Below, in pieces: positions 22,986 through 31,573 of a stretch of DNA of 46,456 nt. Both the position numbers and the translations under genes were made by a program. Location: assembly GCA_946410085.1 (NCBI GenBank), contig CAMJZA010000023.1, positions 1 through 46,456 on the forward strand. Reading direction: 5' to 3'. Positions within the stretch are counted from its first letter, which is position 1, and every line of letters begins with the position of its first letter. Below the pieces are notes generated by a model. It saw only the letters and a list, made by a program, of their open reading frames with translations. It was not told the DNA's origin and made no database searches. Origin of the DNA: an uncultured Treponema sp. (GTDB lineage Bacteria; Spirochaetota; Spirochaetia; Treponematales; Treponemataceae).

Positions 22986-23585
22986 GGGCATGCCTTCCTC
23001 GTCGGAATCGTACTCCTCGTCGTCCCGGCTGCCGCAGCCGCATCCGCCGTCGCCGCAGCCGCAGTCCCCGCCGCACTCACCGTCACCGCAGGAACCGCCG
23101 CATCCTCCGCAGCCGCAGCCGCACCCGGCGGGACCGCCCGCCTTGAGCTCGTCTTCCGTCGCATCGCGTACTTCGAGCACTTCGACGGCAAAATGCAGGT
23201 TCTGCCCGGCAAGATCATGGTTTGCATCGATCGTAATGCTGTCGCCGTCGACTTTTTTGACCGTTACGATGGACAGCCCGCTTTCAGTCATCGCCTGAAA
23301 TGCCATGCCGACCTTGATTTCCATGTCCGTATCAAACTGGTCGCGCGGCAGTTCCGTGACGAGTGACTCGTCATACTCGCCGTAGCCGTCCTTTGCCGTC
23401 AAATCGCAGGTGAACGTGTCTCCCGGCTTCCGGCCAGTCAGCGCATCCTCGAACTTGGGAAGGAGCATGCCGCGCCCGTGCATGTATTCGAGCGGGCTGC
23501 GGCCTTCGCTTGAGTCAATGACCCGTCCGTCGTCGCCGGTGAGCGTATAGTTGAGGGTGACGATTTTATCCTGTGCAATGGTCAT
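22962..23585 (-). CDS. slyD: SlyD-type FKBP peptidyl-prolyl isomerase
   Basis: A 207-aa cytoplasmic prolyl isomerase and metallochaperone. The FKBP part starts IVTLNYTLTGDDGRVIDSSE, continues through SPLEYMHGRGMLLPKFEDAL, and is split by the insert-in-flap chaperone domain (about 70-120, with ITIDANHDLAG). From about 148 a long Gly/Cys-rich tail (CGCGCGGCGGSCG-like, about 60 residues with many cysteines and few histidines) replaces the His-rich tail of E. coli SlyD. It probably binds nickel, zinc or iron. The neighbouring NifU-like gene just upstream in the same operon hints at metal or Fe-S handling. The 3' end is duplicated in tandem downstream. Confidence 0.93.
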   Translation of the reverse strand: MTIAQDKIVTLNYTLTGDDGRVIDSSEGRSPLEYMHGRGMLLPKFEDALTGRKPGDTFTCDLTAKDGYGEYDESLVTELPRDQFDTDMEIKVGMAFQAMTESGLSIVTVKKVDGDSITIDANHDLAGQNLHFAVEVLEVRDATEDELKAGGPAGCGCGCGGCGGSCGDGECGGDCGCGDGGCGCGSRDDEEYDSDEEGMPCPCGCGR

Positions 23586-23588
23586 GGG

Positions 23589-23828
23589 CTACGCTTCCTG
23601 TACGACTTCGGTAATTTCGGGGCAGGTCTCCTTCAGGTAGCGCTCGATGCCCATCTTGAGCGTCATGACCGCCATGGGACAGTCACCGCAGGCGCCCGTC
23701 AGCCGCAGGTGTACCTTGTTTTCCGCATCAATCTCTATGAATTCCATGTCTCCGCCGTCTGCATTCAGCTGCGGGCGGAATGCTTCCAGTGTTTCCTTTA
23801 CCTTTGCCAGCAGTGCTTCATCTGCCAT
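23589..23828 (-). CDS. NifU C-terminal-domain Fe-S scaffold protein
   Basis: A 79-aa stand-alone NifU_C (Nfu-type) protein that carries a bridging 4Fe-4S cluster between two subunits for delivery to apo-proteins. The motif LTGACGDCPMAVMTLK gives the CxxC pair (C47, C50). The opening LEAFRPQLNADGGDMEFIEI is the family signature. It lies 3 bp upstream of slyD and is very likely translated from the same mRNA. Confidence 0.94.
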   Translation of the reverse strand: MADEALLAKVKETLEAFRPQLNADGGDMEFIEIDAENKVHLRLTGACGDCPMAVMTLKMGIERYLKETCPEITEVVQEA

Positions 23829-23927
23829 TTCGTACCCCCGGTATCGTTTCGAATGTCCTGCTCAATTTACTATATATAAAACGTTTAGGCAAGCGGGACG
23901 GATGCCGTGAATGCCGAGCCTCCACAC

Positions 23928-23956
23928 TTTACTATTTGACTGCATTTATTTATAAT
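23928..23956 (+). promoter_or_regulatory. asnS promoter, near-leaderless
   Basis: TTTACT (23928-23933), 17-bp spacer, perfect TATAAT (23951-23956). The ATG follows at 23966, 9 nt after the box, the same distance as at hisB, and the intervening bases are similar (GG-n3-C-n-CT before ATG in both). No Shine-Dalgarno site. Confidence 0.7.
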
Positions 23957-23965
23957 GGAAACGCT

Positions 23966-25429
23966 ATGAAACCGATTTTGATAAAGGATTTGCTTACCTC
24001 TCAGCCGGACGGGCGGGAGGTCACGGTCTGCGGATGGGTGCGGACCAAGCGGGACTCCAAGAACCTCGTATTTATTCAGGTAAATGACGGAAGCTGCTTT
24101 GCTTCCATACAGCTGACCTTTGACCGCAATGCTCCGGCAGCCGGGGCAGATGCTGCTGCTATAGAAGATTCCCTGAAGGACGTGACGACCGGTGCGTCCG
24201 TGCGTGCAACGGGCAGTATTGTCCCCTCTCCTGCCTCGGGGCAGGCCGTTGAGGTAACGCTCAAGACCCTGACCGTCCTGGGCCTGTGCCCGACCGACAG
24301 CTATCCCCTCCAGAAAAAGAACATGAGCATGGAGTACCTGCGTGAGAATGCCCACCTGCGGGCACGGACCAACACCTTCGGAGCGGTCTTCCGCCTGCGC
24401 AACCAGATGGCGATTGCCCTCCACACCTTCTTCCAGGAGCGGGGCTTCCAGTACATCATGGCACCGGAAATTACCTGCTCCGATGCAGAAGGGGCGGGCG
24501 AGATGTTCCAGGTGACCACCCTTTCGCTCGAAAAGATTGCCGAACTCGGCGTGAAGGCGGGGCAGGGCGGCATGAAGGTCGAGGACGCCCACAAAATCGT
24601 CGACTACAGCAAGGACTTCTTCGGTAAGAAGGCGGGGCTCACCGTTTCCGGCCAGCTGGAAGCAGAGACCCTTGCGACTGCGCTGAGCCGGGTCTACACC
24701 TTTGGCCCTACTTTCCGGGCTGAGAACTCCAACACCCCCCGTCACCTGTCCGAGTTCTGGATGTGCGAACCGGAGATGGCATTCTATGACCTCTTTGACG
24801 ACATGGATCTGGAAGAAGAGTTCCTCAAGTACCTGTTCAACTGGGCGCTGACGAAGTGCCGCGATGACCTTGAGTTCTTTGAAAAGCGCATTCAGAGCGG
24901 GGTGATTGCCCAGCTGCAGCACGTGGTGGACACTCCCTTTAAGCGCATTACCTATACCGAAGCTGTCGAGCAGCTTAAGCCCTTCAACAAGGACTTTGAG
25001 TTCCCGATTGAGTGGGGCAAAGAGCTCCAGACCGAACATGAACGCTGCCTGACGGAAAAGATCTTTAAGTCCCCGGTCATGGTCTACAACTACCCGAGGG
25101 ACGTGAAGGCATTCTACATGAAGCAGAACGAGCCTGACGAGCAGGGACGGCTGACCGTCCGTGCCGTGGACGTGCTCGTTCCCGGTCTTGGCGAGATTAC
25201 CGGCGGTTCCGAGCGCGAGGAGGACTACGACAAGCTGCTCAAGGTCTGCGAGGACCGCAAGATGGATATGACGAACTACCAGTGGTACCTGGACCTGCGC
25301 CGCTTCGGCAGCGTTCCCCACTCGGGATTCGGTCTGGGCTTCGACCGCCTGCTCCGCTACATAACGGGCATGGCGAACATCCGCGATGTCGTCCCCTATC
25401 CCCGTGCACCCCGTCTGGCAGACTTCTAG
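23966..25429 (+). CDS. asnS: Asparaginyl-tRNA synthetase
   Basis: A 487-aa class IIb aminoacyl-tRNA synthetase that charges tRNA-Asn. The OB-fold anticodon-binding domain comes first (VTVCGWVRTKRDSKNLVFIQ). The catalytic core then shows motif 1 (FFQERGFQYIMAPEI), motif 2 (VYTFGPTFRAENSNTPRHL) and motif 3 (GFGLGFDRLLRYITG). SNTPRHLSEFWMCEPEM is the asparagine-specific form rather than that of AspRS. The ATG at 23966 gives the standard start KPILIKDLL; upstream in-frame codons lie within the promoter. It is followed 12 bp later by a receiver/PilZ-like gene. Confidence 0.96.
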   Translation: MKPILIKDLLTSQPDGREVTVCGWVRTKRDSKNLVFIQVNDGSCFASIQLTFDRNAPAAGADAAAIEDSLKDVTTGASVRATGSIVPSPASGQAVEVTLKTLTVLGLCPTDSYPLQKKNMSMEYLRENAHLRARTNTFGAVFRLRNQMAIALHTFFQERGFQYIMAPEITCSDAEGAGEMFQVTTLSLEKIAELGVKAGQGGMKVEDAHKIVDYSKDFFGKKAGLTVSGQLEAETLATALSRVYTFGPTFRAENSNTPRHLSEFWMCEPEMAFYDLFDDMDLEEEFLKYLFNWALTKCRDDLEFFEKRIQSGVIAQLQHVVDTPFKRITYTEAVEQLKPFNKDFEFPIEWGKELQTEHERCLTEKIFKSPVMVYNYPRDVKAFYMKQNEPDEQGRLTVRAVDVLVPGLGEITGGSEREEDYDKLLKVCEDRKMDMTNYQWYLDLRRFGSVPHSGFGLGFDRLLRYITGMANIRDVVPYPRAPRLADF

Positions 25430-25441
25430 CAGGAGGCGCCT

Positions 25442-26653
25442 GTGTCTGAAGTTGTGGATAAGAATCCGCCGCCGCCGCTCGGCAGGAAGGTCTTTTTCGT
25501 CAATCCCTCTTTTAAGGTGCAGTCCAAAATCGTTGCTGCCCTCCGGGAGAATGAGTATGAGGTCTACGTCATCCGCCGCTGGCGCGATGTCAAGAATTAC
25601 ATGACGAAGAACCCCAACTCAATCTGCCTGATCAGTGTTGACGGGCAGATGTCCGTACAGGCCTGGATGGCCATGTGCAAGAACTTTTCCAAGGACAAGA
25701 TTCTCAGTACGACGATCTGTGGCTTCCTGACGGAAAACGCCCTCAAGAGTTCTGCCCGGCTCGCCTACAGCGGCAAGCTTGCAGCAGGCTATAATTCCAC
25801 CGCAGGTGATGAGGAGCAGATCCTGCGTGTCCTCAAGGGAATCCTTGATGTGCACGGTGCCAAGGGACGCCGCCAGTACGTGCGCTGTTCCTGCTTCCGG
25901 GAGAATGCATTCGTGTACCTGACGGTTGCTGATGCGGGCGGCAATCCGAGCATGTTCCAGATGAAGATCGTCGATATTTCGACGGCGACGGTTGCCGTTG
26001 AGGTTCCCAACATCTTCAAGGGAAAGTTCCGGCAGAACATGTGGATTCAGAATGCCGTCATTGTGCTCAACGGCAGGCAGGTTGATACCGCCCTGCAGGT
26101 GTTCCTGATTAAACAGACCCCCAAGGGGAACGAGATTGCAATCCTGTCCTACTATTCGGCCATGCCGAAGGAGTCCAAGACCTGCATCCGGCACTTTGTC
26201 TTCGATACACTGCAGAAGGAGATGGAGCGCAGCATAAACGGCATGCCGGAGGACCGGACTGACTATAACATTGAGGCTGCCGGATACCAGCTCGTCATCG
26301 GCGGGAAGGAATCTGACGGGAGTGATGAGGCGGGCGAAGGGGAGGCTGCTGCGGCCGACGATGCGAATGCGTCCGTCGAGGATGTGCTGGCAGCAACGGC
26401 CGGTGCTGCTGAAGCCGGGGCCGGTAAGGCCGGAGACGGAGATGCGGCAGCGTCCGTCGAGGATGTGCTGGCGGCTACGGCTGGTGCTGGCGAAGGCGAT
26501 GTTGCCGGCGCCGGGGCTGCCGGGGCAGACGCTGCTTCCGGAGAAGCCGGGGAGTCTGGAGCGGATGCCGCTTCAGGCGAATCTGGAGAGACCGGAGCGG
26601 CAGAGTCTGCGGAAAGCGCAGCAGGGGCTGCGGGTGAAGCGAAAGACGCCTGA
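25442..26653 (+). CDS. Receiver-like/PilZ-like protein with low-complexity tail
   Basis: A 403-aa cytoplasmic protein starting at GTG 25442, after AGGAGG. Residues about 15-135 resemble a receiver fold (VFFVNPSFKVQSKIVAALRE, then SICLISVDGQM), without a clear phosphoacceptor aspartate at the usual place. Residues about 137-250 are PilZ-like: GRRQYVRCS supplies the RxxxR element and VDISTATVAVEV the D-x-S-x-x-G strand, though the glycine is missing, so c-di-GMP binding is doubtful. From about 285 an Ala/Gly/Glu tail carries two copies of ASVEDVLAATAGA. It may belong to a spirochaete motility or signalling family; exact function unknown. The BrkB-cNMP gene follows. Confidence 0.65.
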   Translation: MSEVVDKNPPPPLGRKVFFVNPSFKVQSKIVAALRENEYEVYVIRRWRDVKNYMTKNPNSICLISVDGQMSVQAWMAMCKNFSKDKILSTTICGFLTENALKSSARLAYSGKLAAGYNSTAGDEEQILRVLKGILDVHGAKGRRQYVRCSCFRENAFVYLTVADAGGNPSMFQMKIVDISTATVAVEVPNIFKGKFRQNMWIQNAVIVLNGRQVDTALQVFLIKQTPKGNEIAILSYYSAMPKESKTCIRHFVFDTLQKEMERSINGMPEDRTDYNIEAAGYQLVIGGKESDGSDEAGEGEAAAADDANASVEDVLAATAGAAEAGAGKAGDGDAAASVEDVLAATAGAGEGDVAGAGAAGADAASGEAGESGADAASGESGETGAAESAESAAGAAGEAKDA

Positions 26654-26671
26654 CCGGCGTGTTCCGGCCTG

Positions 26672-27976
26672 ATGCAGGTTGAGCGGATGGAACAGCGGCG
26701 GGGACGGCGGCCTCAGCGTGAGCTGACGCCCCGGACACTTTTGCAGATCCTGTATTTCTCCGTGCGCTATACGTCTTCAAATGATCTGTTTTCCTATGCG
26801 GCATCCTGCGCGTTCGGCTTCCTGCTGTCCTTCCTGCCCGTCGTGATGATGATCCTGACGATTCTGGTCCGCTTCCTGCATGCAGAAGGGAAGGTTGTCT
26901 CGGAATTCCTGCAGGTGTACCCGCTTGTCAGTTCGACCGTCAACCTGGAGAACGTCATCAATTCCCTCCGGCAGATACGCACCCTGACGAACTTTGAGGT
27001 CATCGTTTCCATCACGATTGTCTGGATGGCGCGCCGCTTCTTCATTTCGCTGACGCGGAGCCTCCGACGGATTTTCCGGCATTCCGACCGGCAGCAGAAG
27101 GGCTTTATCCTCGTCTTTTCCTTTGCGGCCGAGGCCCTGCTGACCATCATCATTTCGGCGCTGATTTTCCTGCTGATTGTATTCCGCTCCCTGGTCCGCC
27201 TGCCGATCCTTGACGAGCTGACCCTTGCCTATCCTGCCCTGATGGAATCCTTCGCCGACCTGATCGCCGGAACCTTTCCCTTCATCCTCCTGTTCATCGG
27301 CTGTGTCCTCGTCTACAAGTTCATGAGCCGGACGCGGCCGACGCTCATGCAGTGCATCTTTCCGGCCCTCCTGTGTACCTTTTCCTTCTGGGGCTTCCGC
27401 AAGCTGATGAAGCTGTTCATCAACGTGAACCGCTACAACACGGTGTACGGGGTCCTGAGCAATGCAATCGTCCTCCTGCTGGAAGTGTACTTTTTCTTCA
27501 TCATCTTCCTCTTTTTTGCCCAGCTCCTCTTCGTGAACCAGTTCTTTGACAGCCTGATTCTCGGCGAGCTGTACTGCCTGCCCGGCAGGAACGAAACAAA
27601 GCTGAAGGCATCGCTCAAGCGCCTGCTCTTTATCCGGCCGGATTCCCTGCTTGAACAGGAAGAAAACACCCTCTGCCTCAAGAAGGGGAGCTACGTGTAC
27701 CGGCAGGGGGAGGAGGGCTGCTATTCCTATTATGTTGCCGAAGGAGCGCTGATGCTGTCGCGGCAGAACAGTCTCCGCTATCTGGAAGAAGGAAGCTTCT
27801 TCGGCGAGGACGTGTTCCTGTCCCGGCAGGGCAGGAGCGAAGATGCGCTTGCAATCAGCGACTGCGTGCTGATTAAGGTGGGGAAGGAACTCTTCTTTTC
27901 CATGCTCAAGCGCAATCCCGCCCTTGCGCAGCGCTCCCTGTTCAGGATGTATCCGCGGGTCGAGGAGGGGCAGTGA
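26672..27976 (+). CDS. YihY/BrkB membrane protein fused to cyclic-nucleotide-binding domain
   Basis: A 434-aa fusion. Residues about 15-310 are the YihY/BrkB domain with six transmembrane helices (for example FLLSFLPVVMMILTILV, AEALLTIIISALIFLLIVF, FPFILLFIGCVLVYKF) and the conserved VNRYNTVYGVLSNAIVLLL-type segment. Residues about 320-425 form a cNMP-binding beta-roll: CLKKGSYVYRQGEEGCYSYY, then LEEGSFFGEDVFLS and ALAISDCVLIKVG. The arginine that normally grips the cyclic phosphate after the FGE motif is not obvious, so ligand binding is uncertain. Two starts are possible (26672 and 26687). The next gene, ispH, overlaps its stop. Confidence 0.9.
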   Translation: MQVERMEQRRGRRPQRELTPRTLLQILYFSVRYTSSNDLFSYAASCAFGFLLSFLPVVMMILTILVRFLHAEGKVVSEFLQVYPLVSSTVNLENVINSLRQIRTLTNFEVIVSITIVWMARRFFISLTRSLRRIFRHSDRQQKGFILVFSFAAEALLTIIISALIFLLIVFRSLVRLPILDELTLAYPALMESFADLIAGTFPFILLFIGCVLVYKFMSRTRPTLMQCIFPALLCTFSFWGFRKLMKLFINVNRYNTVYGVLSNAIVLLLEVYFFFIIFLFFAQLLFVNQFFDSLILGELYCLPGRNETKLKASLKRLLFIRPDSLLEQEENTLCLKKGSYVYRQGEEGCYSYYVAEGALMLSRQNSLRYLEEGSFFGEDVFLSRQGRSEDALAISDCVLIKVGKELFFSMLKRNPALAQRSLFRMYPRVEEGQ

Positions 27977-28875
27977 TGCAGGTGATACGGGCGTCCGTCA
28001 TGGGCTTCTGCATGGGGGTAAAGCGTGCGGTTGAGAAGGCAGAACAGGCACTGGACGGTGCTGCACCGGCGGCGGGGCTGCCGGGCAGGGTATTCAGCCT
28101 GGGTCCCCTGATCCACAATCCGACGGTGCTTTCGGACTTTGAAGCGCGGGGCCTGACAATCCTTTCCCCTGACGGCAGCGGCTTTCCCGATGTGCGGGGG
28201 GCTTCCGTCATCATCCGTGCCCACGGAACGACGCCCCGCGTCATGGAGGAACTGGAACAGGCGGGGGCGAAGGTCATTGACGCAACCTGCCCCAAGGTGC
28301 ACCTGAGCCAGAAGCGGGTGCGGGAGTGGAGCGGCCGGGGCTATGACATCGTGATTGCCGGGGACCGCAATCACGGGGAGGTGACGAGCATCGCTTCCTT
28401 TGCGGTAGCTGAGCCGCAGTCGGGCGGCAGGGTCTTTGTCGTGCAGGATGCCGCAGAGGCTGCCCGCCTTGCCGCAGGAGGCGGCCTTTCTGACCGCTGC
28501 GTGCTGATTGCCCAGACGACCTTCAGCCCCGCCGAGTTTGAGCGGATACGCTGTGTTCTGGAGGAAAGGGCGGGCGGCATCCGCGTGTTCAACTCGATAT
28601 GCTCGGCGACGATGGAGCGGCAGGAGGCACTCAGGGCGCTTGCGGCGCAGGTTGAAGGCATTGTCGTTGTCGGGGGCAAGTCTTCTGCCAATACCCGCCG
28701 TCTCTACGAGCGGGCGAAAAGCCTGGTTCCCCTCGCCGACCTGATAGAGGACGCTTCGATGCTGCAGCCGGAGTTCTTCCGCCTGGAGCGGGTCGGCATA
28801 ACCGCCGGTGCCTCGACGCCGGAAGCAGTCGTGAAAGCCGTTGAGGAGCGGCTCCTGCAGGGCGGTTCCCGCTAG
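27976..28875 (+). CDS. ispH: 4-hydroxy-3-methylbut-2-enyl diphosphate reductase
   Basis: About 299 aa. This 4Fe-4S enzyme makes IPP and DMAPP from HMBPP, the last step of the MEP isoprenoid pathway. The three cluster cysteines are in MGFCMGVKRAV (C12), DATCPKVH (about C98) and FNSICSATMERQ (about C197). Substrate-binding motifs HNPTVL, IRAHG and GGKSSANTRRLYE are present. The ATG at 27976 overlaps the TGA of the preceding gene and is served by GAGGAGGGG. It presumably feeds polyprenyl carriers used by the sugar cluster that follows, although that cluster has its own promoter. Confidence 0.96.
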   Translation: MQVIRASVMGFCMGVKRAVEKAEQALDGAAPAAGLPGRVFSLGPLIHNPTVLSDFEARGLTILSPDGSGFPDVRGASVIIRAHGTTPRVMEELEQAGAKVIDATCPKVHLSQKRVREWSGRGYDIVIAGDRNHGEVTSIASFAVAEPQSGGRVFVVQDAAEAARLAAGGGLSDRCVLIAQTTFSPAEFERIRCVLEERAGGIRVFNSICSATMERQEALRALAAQVEGIVVVGGKSSANTRRLYERAKSLVPLADLIEDASMLQPEFFRLERVGITAGASTPEAVVKAVEERLLQGGSR

Positions 28876-28891
28876 TGCTTTCCTGCCCGCC

Positions 28892-28921
28892 TTGCAAGCC
28901 CGCCTTGTTTTATGCTATACT
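28892..28921 (+). promoter_or_regulatory. rfbF promoter, leaderless
   Basis: TTGCAA (28892-28897), 18-bp spacer, TATACT (28916-28921). The rfbF ATG is at 28928, 6 nt past the -10 box, so transcription should begin at or beside the start codon. This would drive the whole sugar cluster. Confidence 0.6.
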
Positions 28922-28927
28922 GTCTGA

Positions 28928-29755
28928 ATGAAAACAGTGATTTTGGCCGGAGGCAAAGGGACCCGGCTCGGAGAAGAAACCCAGAAAATTCCGAAGCCGA
29001 TGGTAGAGATAGGCGGTTATCCTATCCTCTGGCATATCATGAAGATATACAGCTTTTTCGGCTACAATGACTTCATCGTTCTGACGGGTTACAAGGGACA
29101 CATCATCAAGGACTATTTTCTGAACTATTACTCCCGCTACAGTGACATGACAATCGATCTGTCGAACAATGACGTGCAGATCAATAAGATGCGCAGCGAA
29201 CCCTGGAAGATAACCCTGCTGTACACGGGCGAAAATACCCTGACTGCGGGCCGCATAAAGCGGGCGAAGGATTACCTGGGCGGCGGTGACTTCATGCTGA
29301 CCTATGGCGACGGGGTTGCCGACATAGACATCGCAAAGCTGGTGGAATCCCACTATGATTCGGGAAAGCTCGTGACGCTGACGGCGATTCAGCCCGCGGG
29401 ACGCTTCGGCTCCCTGGATATGGGTGAGGGCGGCAGCGTGCGGGGCTTTCAGGAAAAGCCCGTTGAAGGTGGTTCGTGGATAAACGGGGGCTTCTTTGTC
29501 TGCGGGAACAAGGCCCTGGACTACATCAGGGATGACGCGGACACCATGATGTGGGAGCGTGCCCCCCTGCAGAACATCGCTGCCGACGGCCAGCTCCATG
29601 CCTACAGGCATACGGGCTTCTGGCACCCGATGGATATGCTCAAGGATAAAATAGAACTGACGGACCTCTGGCATGATCACAAGGCACCCTGGGCCTTCTG
29701 GGAAGTCTGGATGCAGGGTGCGAAGCACGCTGCATCACACGATGCGAACGCGTGA
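28928..29755 (+). CDS. rfbF: Glucose-1-phosphate cytidylyltransferase
   Basis: A 275-aa nucleotidyltransferase making CDP-glucose from CTP and glucose 1-phosphate, the entry to CDP-3,6-dideoxyhexoses. It shows the nucleotidyltransferase signature LAGGKGTRLGEET, IPKPMVEIGGYPILWH, the metal-binding LTYGDGVADI, and FQEKPVEGGSWINGGFFV. The glutamate-lysine-proline and WINGGFFV motifs are as in RfbF/AscA. Length matches the family (about 257-275). It is first in the cluster and has its own leaderless-type promoter. The usual second enzyme, CDP-glucose 4,6-dehydratase (rfbG), does not follow; a membrane glycosyltransferase does. Confidence 0.95.
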   Translation: MKTVILAGGKGTRLGEETQKIPKPMVEIGGYPILWHIMKIYSFFGYNDFIVLTGYKGHIIKDYFLNYYSRYSDMTIDLSNNDVQINKMRSEPWKITLLYTGENTLTAGRIKRAKDYLGGGDFMLTYGDGVADIDIAKLVESHYDSGKLVTLTAIQPAGRFGSLDMGEGGSVRGFQEKPVEGGSWINGGFFVCGNKALDYIRDDADTMMWERAPLQNIAADGQLHAYRHTGFWHPMDMLKDKIELTDLWHDHKAPWAFWEVWMQGAKHAASHDANA

Positions 29756-29783
29756 TTCCAGGAAAGGGGTAGGAAACGATAGC

Positions 29784-31475
29784 ATGGGAAAAACGGTCAT
29801 AGAGCAGTACCGGTCCAGCCGGAAACTGCGCCTGTATTTTGATGTCAGCCTCGGCCTTGCGGCACTCTGCCTTGTCCTCCTGCTGCCGCCGGTCCGTTCC
29901 GCCCTGTACGGCGGGCTGTACAAGCCCTTGACCGATGCCTTTTTCAGGCTTTTCGGAAGCCGCTTTGCCGACGGGGACATTGCGTTCCTGGGAAAGAGCG
30001 TTGCCTTCGTGCAGCGCTATTACTGTTCGTCCCCCTTCTTCACGGGCCTGCTTGCCTGTATGCTTATCTGGATCGTAAGCATTTTTTGCTTCATCAGCTA
30101 CAGTCTGAAGGGAGATCAGAAGGTCTGTCTCTGGGAGAAGATCGTTTTTTCCGTCATAACCGTCCTCTGCTTTACCTGCTTTTACCACAGCGACATCCTG
30201 AATACGGCGGGATCCGCTTTTACTTTTCTGAACGGGCACATTCTGGATTTCTATACGGTCAATGCCGATTTAGGCTACTACGACATTTACATGCCGGGCG
30301 TCTACATCCTCTTTGCCGTCTGGAACATTCCCCTCTATATACTGGGCTACGGCAGGACGCTCGTTCCCTTCCACGAGATGGCCTATCCCTATCCGGTCTA
30401 CCTCTGGTTCAAGCTGCTGCCCGCCCTCTGCTACTTCCTGACATCCTTCCTGATTAAGGAAATCATGATGGAAGTCGGCTTTTCCGAGCGGAAGTCCCGC
30501 ATTGCCCAGATTGTCTGGACAGCCTGTCCGCTCGGTTTCTTGAGCCAGTTTACGCACGGACAGTACGACATCTTTGCCCTCTTCATCTGCCTGCTCGGCT
30601 TTCTGAGCTACCTGCGCCGCCACGACAAGCGTTTCCTGCTCTTCTTCATCATTGCGGTGACCTTCAAGTACTTTGCCCTGCTCTACTTTATGCCCATGCT
30701 CCTCCTGCGGGAAAAGAACTTCTGGAAGGCGGCGTTCAAGACCGTGCTCGCCGTTATCCTGAACATCCCGATGCTGCTGAACCAGGGCTACGGGGCTGGC
30801 TACGTTGAGTTTACGGCGCGCAATTCCCTGATTGCCCGCGTCCTGTATCCCCATATCGTGATGGGGCACCGGGGGGCGGATATTCCGATTATTCCCGTCC
30901 TCTTCATCCTCCTGTTTGCCTATATCTTCTTCCGCGCGAAGGAGGCAGAGACGAAGGAAGGGGTATTCTCCCAGATCGTCTGCTATGCGAACTTTGCGAA
31001 CTTTGCGATGTTCGGCTTCCTCTTCTGGCATCCCCAGTGGCTTCTGTATGCAACACCTTTCCTCGTGTTTACGATTTTTCTGGCGAAGGACAAGAAGAAG
31101 ACGCTGCTGCTGCAGATCGGCCTTGCCCTTGCCTATACGGTCTGCAAGATCGTGAGTTTTTCCGCAGACGGGGCGCAGCACATGCTTGCGGGCGGTCTGT
31201 TCGGGCCCTGGCTGCAGGATATCGACGACTATTTCGTCATGAAAATGCAGTTCCTGCTGGTCAGCCCCTTCATGCCGCTGCTTGAGGCGCTGCTGCTGTT
31301 CTGTATCTTCTATATAAACAGGGACCTTGCGGACGGCAGGACTGACGGGGACCGGACGCAGCTGGATGACCTGCCGTTCGGTCTCTTGCGTGGCTATGCG
31401 TTTAGCGGTACAATGCTGTTCTTGACGGCTGCGCTCTGTACGCTGATCATGACGCTGCTGCTGCGGCAGGCATAA
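29784..31475 (+). CDS. GT-C-type polytopic membrane glycosyltransferase
   Basis: A 563-aa integral membrane protein with about 12 hydrophobic segments. It resembles polyprenyl-phosphate-sugar-dependent GT-C mannosyl/glucosyltransferases. The loop FTHGQYDIFALF followed by KYFALLYFMPMLLL is the conserved HGQYD region of that fold. A large first exoplasmic loop lies between the first two helices. It would add a sugar to a lipid-linked glycan outside the membrane. ATG 29784 is chosen, with AGGAAA upstream; the frame is open further back but overlaps rfbF. The position inside the cluster suggests it transfers the novel sugar or builds its acceptor. Confidence 0.78.
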   Translation: MGKTVIEQYRSSRKLRLYFDVSLGLAALCLVLLLPPVRSALYGGLYKPLTDAFFRLFGSRFADGDIAFLGKSVAFVQRYYCSSPFFTGLLACMLIWIVSIFCFISYSLKGDQKVCLWEKIVFSVITVLCFTCFYHSDILNTAGSAFTFLNGHILDFYTVNADLGYYDIYMPGVYILFAVWNIPLYILGYGRTLVPFHEMAYPYPVYLWFKLLPALCYFLTSFLIKEIMMEVGFSERKSRIAQIVWTACPLGFLSQFTHGQYDIFALFICLLGFLSYLRRHDKRFLLFFIIAVTFKYFALLYFMPMLLLREKNFWKAAFKTVLAVILNIPMLLNQGYGAGYVEFTARNSLIARVLYPHIVMGHRGADIPIIPVLFILLFAYIFFRAKEAETKEGVFSQIVCYANFANFAMFGFLFWHPQWLLYATPFLVFTIFLAKDKKKTLLLQIGLALAYTVCKIVSFSADGAQHMLAGGLFGPWLQDIDDYFVMKMQFLLVSPFMPLLEALLLFCIFYINRDLADGRTDGDRTQLDDLPFGLLRGYAFSGTMLFLTAALCTLIMTLLLRQA

Positions 31476-31573
31476 GGCAGCTGAAAGGCGGGCTGTACGG
31501 CAGCTGCCGCAGCCTGCCCGGGATACAGGCAGATATATACAGACAGATAGATAGAGAATAGAAAAGGATGAAT

